A stretch of DNA of 64,000 bases from Aquatica leii (GCA_035610365.1 CM069435.1:5048001-5112000), one strand, 5' to 3'; shown: positions 46,105 through 56,869, numbered from the stretch's first letter. Translations and numbers: made by a program. Notes: generated by a model from the sequence alone, not told the origin.

Positions 46105-46800
46105 TTATATAATCTATTGAAATTATTCTCAAGCTCGAGAGCCTTCACGAAGTTTTTATCCATTTCCAGAACGTTCACTGAAAGATATAGAAAATTCTCG
46201 AAGGATGACTAAAATGTATAAATGCGGTACAAACAAATCATAGATCCGTTATTTCAGTAATTCGAAGTCGGCAGGTTTAAGATTATTCAAGTTTAAATAA
46301 ATAAGTGATTAATGCGTGTCGAGATAAATATACGGAGTATAACCTTGTACGTGACTTTAATGTAAACAAGTGTGTGAAGTTATCCGCGGACATTATCTTT
46401 CGAGTGATAGTGCTATATAAATTAGTATAAGTGTTTTTATTAAATTTCCTTAGATTTAATTAGTTCGGTTAGTTCTAAATGTGTACATATTTTTAGTATA
46501 AATAAATTCGTTTTAATAATCGTTACACTATTGATAAATCGTTTTAAATTAGATTGTATAAATAGATAACGATTAATTTAGCGAAAAATAATTAATTATC
46601 TTCGTTATATATAAAACGATTAATTAATCAGTTATGTAAACTGGTAAACATAAAAATTCACCGTAAGAAGAAATAAACAATGCCTTATTGGTCGAGTGTA
46701 CTAACTGTTTGCGTGTTCGAATCACGTACAATTTTAGAGACAAAAAAATCTGCTGACATCAGAACAAAGTTCTAATTGACTTCGTACGTTCGATGAGAAT
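46105..46800 (+). other. Segment between selector and docking halves, with promoter-like features
   Basis: The plus strand has an AGAACGTTCACTGAA heat-shock-element-like block near 46160, TATAAATG at 46217-46224 and TCAGT at 46254-46258. Positions 46295-46420 match the minus strand of 25615-25770 in the first intron of locus B. Near 46710-46725 gttcgaatc resembles a Pol III B box. It may be part of a mobile element, such as an LTR, that is present at both loci in opposite orientation. No coding frame. Confidence 0.4.
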
Positions 46801-46834
46801 CATCCGCAAAATGAGATCAACTCCCAAATTAATT

Positions 46835-46922
46835 CGCGAAATTAGATCGATTAATTTTACTTGATTAATTCATCCGATAAAATTAATCAAGTCAATTTAA
46901 TCTCAAGTGCAAGGTTACTACT
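46835..46922 (-). promoter_or_regulatory. Candidate docking site for RNA pairing with the last-exon selectors
   Basis: The plus strand carries cgcgaaattagatcgattaa, then ccgataaaattaat, gtcaatttaatctcaagtg (46891-46909) and gttactact. The reverse complements of all four blocks occur in the same order in the spacers before the seven alternative last exons. The docking core starts 65 nt after the donor of the 46974-47000 exon. The transcript is the minus strand, so docking and selector RNAs are complementary. An internal hairpin (acttgattaatt, 10-nt loop, aattaatcaagt, 46859-46892) overlaps the core edge. Function is inferred from the Dscam1 model. Confidence 0.65.
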
Positions 46923-46973
46923 TACAAGTAATTTTATTAAATAATTTATAAGTTTATATAGCCAATATCTTAC

Positions 46974-47000
46974 CGCGCATCCGCGTTCGGCGTTCGTCTT
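46974..47000 (-). CDS. 27-nt symmetric microexon of locus A
   Basis: Acceptor TATTGTTTACAG, donor GTAAGATATT. In phase 1 it encodes EDERRTRMR, no stop, and 27 nt keeps the frame. The flanking intron upstream (AACAATAAAAATAAC on the minus side) resembles the array A introns, linking loci A and B. It is the last exon before the alternative last-exon cluster, the position the constitutive exon takes in docking-site systems. Confidence 0.65.
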
Positions 47001-47002
47001 CT

Positions 47003-47173
47003 GTAAACAATAAAAATAACTTTATAGTATATTAAGTATTAAAAACAGTAAGGGTTTTTTACCGGCCGAAGACAATGTTATACTGTCCAAGTCCGGTAGA
47101 GACTTTAATGTTCGTGATGCTTATGCTATTTTTTGCACGATAGAAACAATTTTTAATAATAATAGATATAATA
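47003..47173. other. Intron sequence, no gene
   Basis: Intron upstream of the 27-nt exon, ending at the mariner insertion. Nothing recognisable. Confidence 0.4.
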
Positions 47174-48090
47174 TCAGGTGTGCAACTAAGTTCCCGCTGT
47201 TTTTCGAAAGATGGCTCTAGCAGTAAGTGCTGGTCGATTGTGACTTATCCAAAACGTCATAAATCAAGCTTGGAAAACAAACGGCTTCAACACATTAGTG
47301 ATTTTGCTTTTGCGTTATATGCTTTTGATTGTGTGAAAATGTCTGATTTTGTGCCAAATAATCGTCATTTGCGGGAGGTGTTGCTTTTCTTCTTTCATTC
47401 GAAGAAAACGGCGGCTGAAGCGCATCGAGAACTCATAAAATTTTACGGAGAAGCTGCTATAAGTGAAACAACCTGCCGTGATTAGTTTCGTCGCTTCAAA
47501 GACGGTGATTTTAATGTTGAGGACCGTTCGCGTGCAGGAAAGCCAAAAATCTTCGAAAATGCTGAATTGGAGGTATTGCTCGATGAGAATGAGCTGTTGA
47601 AACCGAAAGAAACCATCACTGGGGAACGGTATCGAACTCAATTGATGCGATTGAGCCGAGCATTGCGTGAAAAGCGGCCATAATACGAGCATAGGCACGA
47701 AAAAGTAATTCTACAGCATGACAACGCTCGGCCTCACGTTGCCAAACCCGTTAAAACGTACTTGGAAACGCTCAAATGGGAAGTCCTACCCCACCCGCCA
47801 TATTCCCCAGATATTGCGCCGTCCGATTATTACTTGTTCCGTTCGATGGTACATGGTCTGGCTGATCAGCAATTCCGCTCATATGAAGACATCTCAAAAT
47901 GGCTTGATTCGTGGATAGCCTCAAAAGACGAACACTTCTACCGTCAAGGTATTCGAGCTCTGCCAGAAAGATGGGAAAAAGTTGTCGCTAGCGATGGGCA
48001 ATACTTTGAATGATTTATTTTTAACCATTTTTCACAATAAAGTTGCATTTTTATATTAAAAAAAACAGCGAGAACTTAGTTGCGCACCGA
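47174..48090 (+). mobile_element. Internally deleted mariner element
   Basis: The ends are tcaggtgtgcaactaagttc and the complement of gaacttagttgcgcaccga, followed by matching cgctgtttttt blocks. TA flanks it (47172-47173 and 48091-48092). The length is 917 bp, against about 1.3 kb for complete mariners. It lies in an intron of locus A, opposite to the gene's direction. Confidence 0.85.
47337..48013 (+). pseudogene. Mariner transposase with central deletion
   Basis: From ATG 47337: MSDFVPNNRHLREVLLFFFH, KKTAAEAHRELIKFYGEAAI and the paired-like helix-turn-helix. A TAG then follows ETTCRD at 47483, and FRRFKDGDFNVEDRSRAGKP comes after it. The part with the first catalytic Asp is missing after LRREKRP-like sequence near 47680. 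The end is kept: VILQHDNARPHVAKP (second Asp), EVLPHPPYSPDIAPSDYYLF (third Asp) and DEHFYRQGIRALPERWEKVV to TGA. Inactive. Confidence 0.8.
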
Positions 48091-48092
48091 TA

Positions 48093-50560
48093 TAATAAAT
48101 CACTTACCGACGGGGGACTAGTAAATAAAACATACCGTGTTAAAAACAAGCATAGTAACTAGGAGAAAACCATCTAGTAGTGCAAAATAGTATATTGTAT
48201 ACCAAGGTTGAGTAGTTTATCATTATAACCTAAGCGACAGATTAAATTGCGACACACAAGCGTCGATGGATATAAGTTGCGCAGGTTATAATCATCTTCT
48301 CAAACGTGGTCTATATACAATTACTTCCAATACTAGAATTATTGAAACTTTTTTACCCGTTACTAAATAAATAATTTTAAATTAAATTAAATGTGTGACA
48401 AAAAAAACTATTGTTATCGGTGAAGCGAGATGGGACAAGTTAATCCGCTAGCATACACCCAATCAACCATTACATTCTGCAGGTGTCCAGCTTGTACGTT
48501 AATTCGTTCTACCGCTGCGCTGTAAGAATAAGTCGTAAAGAAATCAAGCAAAGCATTTCATTAAGCAAAATCTGGCAGTTTTGATTCAGTCACGGTTTAC
48601 ATGAAACACAATTGTAGATGCTTGGTGTAATATTACGAAAGCGACCCTTGGTCGAAAAAAAAGTCGTAATAATCACCAAAAGCAACTCGACCGAAACGCT
48701 TTTAATACAAACAGCTATCAACTTAGAACGAAAGTATGTAAAATAAAATTTGAGTAAAAATTTAAAGGTTGAAATTGTATAAACAGGCAGGCAGTTGTAA
48801 AGATTATTAGCGTTATAAATCTGTTAAGATTATACAAAAGATTCATTTTTGTAGTTGTTTTGTAGTTTGTAGCGGCTTGGTTCATTGTTAATTGCAAAGA
48901 AAGTTACGGAATCGGTAAATTTTATTTCAGTTGAAACACGCAGCGCCATCCAGTAACGACATGGTAATATATTAAGGGTAGCAAAAGAGATAACGTCGCC
49001 TTCAGGAGAATGAGTAAAGGGGAGACCCCAATTGGCACATTTGGTACTGAGAGGGTTCGACAACTTAACCAATCAAACAAAAAGTGTTCCAAGAAATAAG
49101 TCAAAATTGCGTACAATGAAGGAGGAGAAAGTTTTAAAAACTTTGCGAGTAGAAAAAAAGGAGATTGCATACCCGACTTCTTTTTTTGATCACGTAGGTA
49201 CTCGCGAGAAGAGTTACTTATTTTACTTAACTGAATTCACTACAGGCTTCAATTGAAACCTTTTGATTGTTTAAACGTGTTATTATTTAATGTTAAGTTA
49301 TGTTTGTATTAACATTTGTTTAACAACAATTTTGCTTTGATGTCATATAGATTTTAATGTTACGTTTCGGGTCGTTTGTTTGCCATTAAGTGACAAAGTG
49401 TTAAGTGATCGCTAATCTGCGTCTAGTCAAGTGTAGAAAGTCGCGGTACTTGGTCTACAATTGACGAATAGGCGCCATATAAAAAAGATCAGAAATTAAA
49501 TTAAATTTATTTGGATATAGGTTTGTAATTTCATTTAATTTTTGTACGAGAGATGCGATAAATTGAAATAATGCCTAACGCGAAAAAATTGAGAAAAATG
49601 ATCTAAAATGAATCTTAATATTTCAACTTTTTTTTGTTTGAAACGGAGAGAGCAAATCTAATAAAATTTTGTTTGTTTTGCCTGTGCCAATTGACGTGTT
49701 GTTTATAAAATTTGTTTTTACTTTTTTTGCGCTAAAAAATTACGCTGAGAACACCTAAAGACACACATGAATTATTTCGCGTCGCGATATGTTTTATTGT
49801 GAGTCCAGTCTGCTGTAAGTCTTTTTTAGATATGATAGGGAATCGCGAACGCGACAAACTGTTGAAAAAAGTCCAGGTTGTAAACTGAAGATGTAAATTT
49901 CTAAAGGTAAAATTTCCGCTTTGAAATTTTACATCTGAAAGTGTGTGGCAACACAGCTTGAATCGTGCCATAATCTAAGAAGCTCATGAGCTGTGAATCA
50001 CTATAAAACTTAGGCAAAATCTGGTATGTAATCGTTTTCTTTTGTTGCGTTCAAAATGCGCGCCAACTAATTAGCATATTGAGATGCAATTGCCAGGGAT
50101 CACGCGATATAAATTGTTAATCTAATTATCTACCATATTTAACCAAGGTCCTGTTAGTTCCACTTTTGCTCTAACATTTATTGTAACTAGAAAATTGTTA
50201 CAATTATCAGAAAACTCTAAATAAACGCCAGTCAACAAAAAAAATGACAGTCAACGTACGTGAAACTCAATTTGTCAACCTTTCCTCGCCTAATATACTT
50301 GTGAGCGTAATTTTATTCATTCAGGCTTTGCAAAGGTGATATTGTGTCTTGAAAAGATTTCAATGTGTCAAATAAAGTTAGACCAAGAAATTAAACTAGA
50401 CGATCACGTGCTACTATGAAAAAACTCTACTCCGGTAAAAGAATTGATCAAAACTCGAAAAAACTTCAAGATCATTAAATTGAATAATCATTTTGATTTC
50501 ATTGTCTTTAAAATTTCATATCCTGTCCAAAAGATGTTTTCCAAATATCCCGCACAAAAA
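48093..50560. other. Long intron sequence of locus A, no gene seen
   Basis: Several short frames (49032-49256 plus, 48922-49170 minus, 49732-49971 minus) have no motifs and are taken as chance. Around 49470 and 48390 short words resemble the array A spacer (gcgccatataaaaaa, atgtgtgacaaaaaa), in line with an intron of the same gene family. I found no further convincing microexon. Confidence 0.4.
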
Positions 50561-50564
50561 ATCA

Positions 50565-50859
50565 ACACAATTAATATCAAATACTCTAAACAAAAACGCA
50601 CAAAAAACAACACAAAATACAAGTAATTAATATCAAATACCATAAACAAAAACGCACAAAAAACAACACAACATACAAGTAATTAATATCAAATACCATA
50701 AACAAAAACGCACAAAAAACAACACAAAATACAAGTAATTAATATCAAAAACGATAAACGAAAACGTACAAAAAACAACACAAAATAAAAGTGTTCACAA
50801 ACGTAGTAATTAATCTCAAAGACAACAAACAAAAACACAAAAAAAACAAACACAAAATA
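50565..50859. repeat. Minisatellite, period about 58 bp
   Basis: Four to five copies of a unit with acaagtaattaatatcaaat and aacaaaaacgcacaaaaaac, becoming more diverged toward 50850. It lies in the intron after the 21-nt exon, next to the LINE insertion. Confidence 0.85.
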
Positions 50860-50865
50860 TACTAA

Positions 50866-50992
50866 CATTAGAATGTCTTCCGGGTTTGGACCGTGTCATA
50901 GTTGCAACCGAAGCCCCTTACGAAAGTGGGCGAAACGTTGGCAGCTTCGGTTGCAACTATGACACGGTCCAAACCCGGAAGACATTCTAATT
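50866..50992. repeat. 3'-terminal inverted repeat (hairpin) of the LINE
   Basis: Arms of about 48 nt (attagaatgtcttccgggtt ... ggttgcaaccgaag type) are exact inverted copies around a 30-nt centre holding acgaaagtgggcgaaacgtt. The same arm and centre occur once, not inverted, at 208-270. The gcgaaacgttgg word resembles boxes seen at ends of Penelope-like and related retroelements (inference). Confidence 0.8.
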
Positions 50993-51241
50993 TATTTATT
51001 TTAATACATCTGCCCAACAGAAACAAAATTCTAAAATAGGGCAGGTACAAATTAATTTTTATACATACTTAATAAGTAAAAGTGAAAACACAAATAAAAA
51101 AGAAAAGTAAAGATACAATATATACATAAATTCAGTAATTAACAACAAAAATTAATATTAATTATATATAAGTCAGCACAATAGAAAAAAAATAGATAAA
51201 TAACTTAATACAATCCAAAATAAATTAACGTTTGTTAAAAT

Positions 51242-53990
51242 TTAAGCACATCCGGTTGATAGGTGACTTGAAATAAATATTTGTTCGTGCATGGTCGAGA
51301 TAAAAAGTGTTGGATATCTTGTATGAACTGATGGAGAATGAAAATTTAAATTTTGAAGAGAAATTGGGTCATCTATTTCATTAGAGATTAGTTTTTCCAG
51401 ATATTGCTCGGTGTTACAGTTACGTCGTTCATTTAGAGATTTTAATGAGAACAATTGAAGTAAATTATTATAAGTTATTTCAACTGGTGGATAAGATCCT
51501 ATCATCTTAAAGTAAATATACTTTAGAAATTTCTGTTGGATTTTTTCAATGCGAGTTTTTTTATTCTGGTAGATAGGATCCCATATCAGTGAACAATATT
51601 CTAGTCTGGACCGGACAAATGCGTAGTATAATGTGTAAATTGCATGAATGTTTGAGAAGCTTCGAGAATTGCGAACAATAAAACCTAGCATCTTTATAGA
51701 AGAAGAACAGACTGAATCTATATGCAAGTTAAAAGTAAGTGTTTTATCAAAAATAACACCTAAGTCTGTAATATTGTCGCATCGAGTAACGGGTAAATTA
51801 CGTATAGAATAACAAAATTTAGTTGCAGTCGATTTACGATTAAAAGAAACAACTTTACATTTGGCGAGATTAAGATTTAAGTTATTTGAACAACACCAGT
51901 TCAATTTTTTGAAGGTCGTTTTGAATTGCAAAACAATCATTCGTTGTGTAAATAGCTCGAAAAATTTTTAGATCATCGGCAAACAGCAAACGTTCTGATT
52001 TTATTACGTCATTGATGTCATTAATAAATATCAAAAATAAAAGAGGTCCAAGATTTGATCCTTGTGGGACTCCAGAAGAAGCTTGAAAAGGAGAAGTATT
52101 ATATCCGCAAAAATTAACTGTTAAGAGACGGTTCCGAAGGTACGATGACAAAAGTGTTATCAATGCAGAAGAAAGTCCAAAAACATGCAACTTTCTTATT
52201 ATAATGTTATGGTCGATAGTGTCAAATGCTTTTGCAAAATCAGTGTAAATCACATCAACTTGGCCTTTGTTGTCTAAGACTGTTGCTATGTAATGAGTGA
52301 AATAGCACAAATTGCTAGTAGTTGACCTACGTTTCATGAAACCGTGCTGTGAGAAGGACAACTGATTATGAATGTTAAAATAAATGGTTTTGTATATAAT
52401 ACTTTCAAATACTTTACTAAGACTTGAGAGAATTGTTATTGGCCTGTAATTACTAATGTCACTTTTATCTCCGGATTTATGTATAGGAACTACTCGGCCC
52501 AGTTTCCAAGCAGTAGGAAAAGTGTTTGTTTTTATTGCCAAATTAAATATATGAAACAGAGCTTTAGAAAGTGGTTTGAAACAGTCCTTTATTATAATGT
52601 TTGGAACAAGATCAGGCCCGTGCGATAAATTGGTTTTAATTTTTATTGTTGTTTCTATTTCATTAACGGAAATACAAGATAGATAAATTAGATTATTTGA
52701 AGATTCATAAGTATTTGTGTCTAAACCAATAGAAGAAAAAGAAGACGAATATACACTTTCAAAACACTTAGCAAAACCATCTGCAATTGTTGCAGTTGTC
52801 GAGAAATTTTCATTGTTAAGCGACATAATCTGAGAGTAATTAAGACTCGATTTCTGTGAATTTATGAAACTCCAGAATTTTTGTGGATTTAACGTAATTG
52901 AAGATTCGTATGACCTAAGATAACTTTGATAAGAGGTTTTTATCTCTAATTTAATCATGGCACGATAATATTTATATTTGATCAAGTAAGTGTCATTGAA
53001 TGGAAACTTTTTGTGCATTTTGTAAAAGTGATTTTTTTTCCTCAGTGCTAGTCGTATTTCAAAATTAAACCAAGGGGGAAATGAATTTTTTTAATTTGAT
53101 TTAGAGGGTATACATTCATCAAAGAAGTTATATAAAACTGAGTAGAAAAATGTGACCGCAGTATTAACATCATCAAAACATGTGAGTTCATTCCAGTTAT
53201 AATTACCAATCAAATCATATAGTCTAACAAAGTTAGTTTTTCTAAAATCATATGTGCGAGGTAATACATGGTGTTTAGAGACATTTTTATTGTATGCATT
53301 AGTTTTTAATACTATATTTAATGTGGGATGAGAGTAATATTCTTTGTTACATATAAGTAATGTCTCACGAGTTACAACACAATTTAAATTAGATAATATT
53401 AAGTCGAGAATGTGATTATCATTATTGCATATAGTATTATGCTGGACAAGATCAAAGTATATAATAAAATCATTCAATAACTTTGCATTTTTTGAGTTCT
53501 GACTATGAGAATGTATATATTCAGGTATATTAAAATCGCCTATGATTATAAAATTGTTATTATATAAGAAAGGTAAAGACTCAAAAATATAAAGATATTT
53601 TCATAATCATCTGAGCGCAGTGCTGGTGGAATATAAATATTAAAAACGTAGACGCTTAAGGTAACACTTAGAGATATTTTGGCACATACTATATCTACAT
53701 TAACAGGTAAATAATTATTGTAATCACTCAAAGAGACTTCAAATGAATTATGTTGACTGGATATTAATAAAAGAACACCACCACCACGTGAACCACCGCA
53801 TTCACTAAAGTTACGATCTTTTCTGTACAGAAGGTACGATTGATCACTAATTTCCGAATTGAACACACTATCATTCAACCAACTTTCAGTGAGTGCGATA
53901 ATGTCGTATTCGAGTGTTGGTAGATTTGCTTTAGTTGAGTCAGTTTCGTGTTAAGTCCTTGTATATTTTGATAATATATGGATAGAGTGG
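51242..53990 (-). pseudogene. LINE ORF2: endonuclease and reverse transcriptase (jockey/CR1-like)
   Basis: The N-terminal endonuclease blocks are IIALTESWLNDSVFNSEI (about 53930-53870), RKDRNFSECGGSRGGGVLLL and VYVFNIYIPP, with breaks near 53546 and 53091. The reverse transcriptase (53018-51882) has LGRVVPIHKSGDKSDISNYR, YTDFAKAFDTIDHNIIIRKL, SGVPQGSNLGPLLFLIFIND and RLLFADDLKIF, so the catalytic ADD box is intact. The frame moves to 51940-51242 for the thumb and tail (LEYCSLIWDPIYQNKKTRIE). At least three frame changes, so recently active but now broken. The minus strand is also the direction of the host gene. Confidence 0.85.
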
Positions 53991-54029
53991 ATTCGTTTGG
54001 CAGATGGTTTCTTAGTTTTTTAAAACGGT

Positions 54030-54380
54030 AATACGAGGAGTGTTGTTAAAGTAAGTAATGCGAATATTTGACTCACCATTATTTTTTCGTGCATTGAACT
54101 CCGTTTTTATCCTTTTGAAGTGTTCCATTTGCAGAGGCGTTCTATCCGGGTTAATATAAATGTTGTTAAAATCTGGGTTGTTGCGTAATAATCGAGCATT
54201 TTTTATTATGACTTTTGCATGCTTAGGATTAGTAAATTTAACTTTAATAAGACGTGGACGAGTACTTGACGAATTAGTTTTAGTACCTATTCTAAACGTC
54301 TGAACAGAATCAGTTGATAAATCAGGTGCAATTTTAGAGGTAATATCAGCTACCTGATCGTTAACATTAGTTGTTTCTAT
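54030..54380 (-). pseudogene. LINE ORF1 C-terminal remnant
   Basis: The minus strand encodes NDQVADITSKIAPDLSTDSV, then RPRLIKVKFTNPKHAKVIIK, YINPDRTPLQMEHFKRIKTE and TYFNNTPRITVLKN, a pattern of insect LINE ORF1 proteins (nucleic-acid chaperone type). It begins right after the 5'-end repeat, so most of ORF1 is missing from this copy. Confidence 0.7.
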
Positions 54381-54455
54381 TTCTAATGTTAGTATAGATT
54401 CCGGCCGTGGAAGCCTTCGCTATTACATAAACACAAAATAGCTGTGAAATCTTAC

Positions 54456-54476
54456 CACTTGCAGAAGATTCTTCTT
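54456..54476 (-). CDS. 21-nt symmetric microexon of locus A
   Basis: Acceptor CTTTTTTTTTACAG, donor GTAAGATTTC. In phase 1 it encodes EEESSAS with a G left for the next codon; 21 nt keeps the frame. Upstream intron sequence at 54510-54560 (ttacaaacgtaattaatatt) is homologous to the array A introns, and the downstream intron (ATTTCACAGCTATTTTGTG) to the intron after the start exon. It is the most upstream locus A exon I can find. A start exon may lie beyond the gypsy stretch or outside the window. Confidence 0.65.
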
Positions 54477-54479
54477 CTG

Positions 54480-55205
54480 TAAAAAAAAAGATAATTTTAC
54501 TTACTACACTTTTTACAAACGTAATTAATATTAAATACTATAAGAATAAGGTAATAATTATATACATAAAAGTCGGGAAAATCTCACATTACTGAAAACG
54601 AGCTAAACTGAAATACGAGACACTGTGCCTAGTATTTTAAAGCTCTGAGTCAAGTAAGAGATTTGATTGTGTACCCTGATGTTTGCTTTATTATCATTAA
54701 AAGTTAACTGCGTTGGCGAAGTGTTTACATTATGTTCAATAACCGAACCCGCGGCAAGTAGAAGCGACTTTACATCTTTTCTCCTTATAAACTAGCGCCC
54801 AACACGCGGCCTGATTAAATTAAAGAAGTGATCAATTATTGACGGAAGTTTTCCTATTTAGTGATAGTAAAATACTTGTAAGTAATACTTGCTTTCCGAG
54901 AAATGGTATATATTTTGACCCTTAACGATAGCTGGTAAAACTTTTACTTGATTGTACTGTATTATTGTGTAAAACTTTTTTTTTATTGAAATCAAACAGT
55001 GTCGTGGTTTCGAAGATTTATTTGCAAGTTTGTAATTAATTTTAAATTTTAGCACAAGATTCAATTAATGTAAAAGTTTTTTTTAAATCCGCACCAGTAT
55101 TGTTGCGCTGTTTATTAACGGATTCATCTTTCTCTGTATTATTTTATTAACCTTCGCACGTTTGCTAAAATATTTAATCATTTTTATTGTGGTTTACGAG
55201 TAGAC
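54480..55205. other. Intron and gypsy upstream flank, no gene
   Basis: The first 100 bp are array-A-like intron. The rest is AT-rich and may contain the leader of the gypsy stretch starting at 55.2 kb. A 68-codon minus frame at 54858 has no motif. Confidence 0.4.
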
Positions 55206-55209
55206 TTGT

Positions 55210-56598
55210 ATGTCTCATAAGTCAAATGAATTGCCAAAAATGACAGAGCAAATTACTATGAGTGATGTTCAATTTCAAGGGTTATTAGAAAGCGATTCCG
55301 AGAACGAAAGAAGGAAATTTTTCAAAATTTGCCTCTCGTTTTGATGGAAAGAAAGATTCAGATGTCAATGCATTTATTGACCCCATTAAAACTTATAAAG
55401 AGTGTACAAACGTGTCAGATACTAGCGCACTCCCAGGATCACCAATGCTGTTAGACGGCTTTGCTGCTTCCTGGTGGCAAAGAGCAAAATATAACGTTAA
55501 TAGTGATACCTGGCCAAAAGCAGTTGATCTGATTCGTTTAACTTTTGAACCCAAGAAACCAGCCTACCGTGTATATCGCGAACTGTTTCCTTCAAAATGA
55601 AGTGCAAGGACTCCAACCGACTCCAACCGATGTGTTTGTAAGTGTCGGCAAATTCTTGCGCGCCTACCAAAAGGTACTTTAAGTGAGGAGATTCAGTTAG
55701 ACATGGTTTACGGTCTTTTACATATAAACATTCGTGAAAAGATTTCGCGCGACAAAATAAAAACTTTTAATGATTTATTACAATTATCGAGATCAGTGCA
55801 AATACTGTGGTAGAAAAACGTGTATTCGAGGGCAAGAAACCCTTGGAAAAACAACTCAAAGACCCGAGTGCTAGTACAGTGAGTGTTCGGTGCCGTTATT
55901 GTAAAGTGTTTGGTCATTCCATCGATGAATGCAAAAAACTTACTCGTAAAGCGATTGACAAGAGTGAACCAACTCGCTCAAAACGGAATCAATTTCCCAA
56001 CATTTGTGGAACACCCGGTTACGTTCGATCTAAATGTCCAAAGTGCAACGTGTCCAAGTATGCATTTATAAATTTTAGTGAATTCAGTGTAAACGCAATA
56101 TCTCCTTCTCCTAGACCAATAGTGTTTATTGACGTTTTTAATTCTCGCGGTTTTGGAATTCTGCATACGGGAGCCAAGCAAATTGTCGCCAGCCGATCAT
56201 TATATCAAGTGCTAAAAGAAAACAATAAAACATTTGTGCGTGATCGAGTTGTAGTTAAACTAGCTGACGGCAGTAACACCCAACAAGATGTTATGGTAAC
56301 AACAGTAAACGTACTTTTAAAGAATCGCGTAATACCTACAAAATTGATTATTTTGGCTAACTCGCAAGTTCAATCAACATTGTTAGAGATTGAGTTTATG
56401 CAAAATTCTGAAATGGTTATCGATGTTGCTCAAGGAAAATGAAGTTTCTCTATTGACCCAACACAAGATTTTGTTCTCGATTTCGAAACCTCTATGGAAG
56501 ATACAATTCCTCTTTCGGTTCATGCGTTCAACCCGCTTCGTGCTGATGAAGATACTATGTTAAGTAGAAAAGAAGTTATTCAACTAAACGCTTGTTAG
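55210..56598 (+). pseudogene. Ty3/gypsy stretch 1: gag, zinc knuckles, defective protease
   Basis: From ATG 55210 a gag frame shifts once (about 55320) into FASRFDGKKDSDVNAFI and FAASWWQRAKYNVNSDTW, the conserved capsid block. Later come a stop and frame change (55600-55810), a CCHC knuckle CRYCKVFGHSIDEC and a second, degenerate one (CGTPGYVRSKC, with Tyr at the His position). The retropepsin-like region PIVFIDVFNSRGFGILHTGA has His where the catalytic Asp of D-S/T-G-A is expected. After a stop at 56440 the frame continues to 56598. There is no reverse transcriptase, so the element is truncated and dead. Confidence 0.75.
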
Positions 56599-56869
56599 CA
56601 TTTATTTACAAATAATAGTTGGTAATAGTTTTTGAAGAAAATATTTCAACAGGATGCGCATGAGCAAGAGTAGTAGGGAGAGATAGAATTGGTGAAACTA
56701 GGTGTGGTATATTATGTACGAACTATATATCAAATTTTTGGAGTTTTGTGTGTGTGAAAATTTATTAAAACTGTTAAAATTAATCAAGGCGACTTTCATT
56801 AACCCAGAAATCGATAACATTTCAGAAGCGGGATATATTACACTCAACGTTCGGCGATAAGGTGATCTT

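Larger units (their letters stand above)
50860..54428 (-). mobile_element. LINE retrotransposon with a 12-bp target duplication
   Basis: AAACACAAAATA occurs at 50848-50859 and again at 54429-54440, so the insertion is defined to the base. On the minus strand the element has a 5' end beginning ATGTAATAGCGAAGGCTTCC, an ORF1 remnant, an endonuclease/reverse-transcriptase ORF2, and a 3' end folding into a long hairpin. There is no poly-A tail, only an AAATAAATAAAT-like stretch before the hairpin. It sits inside the intron following the 21-nt exon of locus A. Confidence 0.85.

Noticed and set aside
47315..47698. 127-codon minus-strand frame
   Set aside because: It is the antisense shadow of the mariner transposase.
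48108..48117. 10-nt piece between ATTTACTAG and GTAAGTGATT next to the mariner
   Set aside because: The splice sites look good, but 10 nt does not keep phase 1 and no homologous exon supports it.
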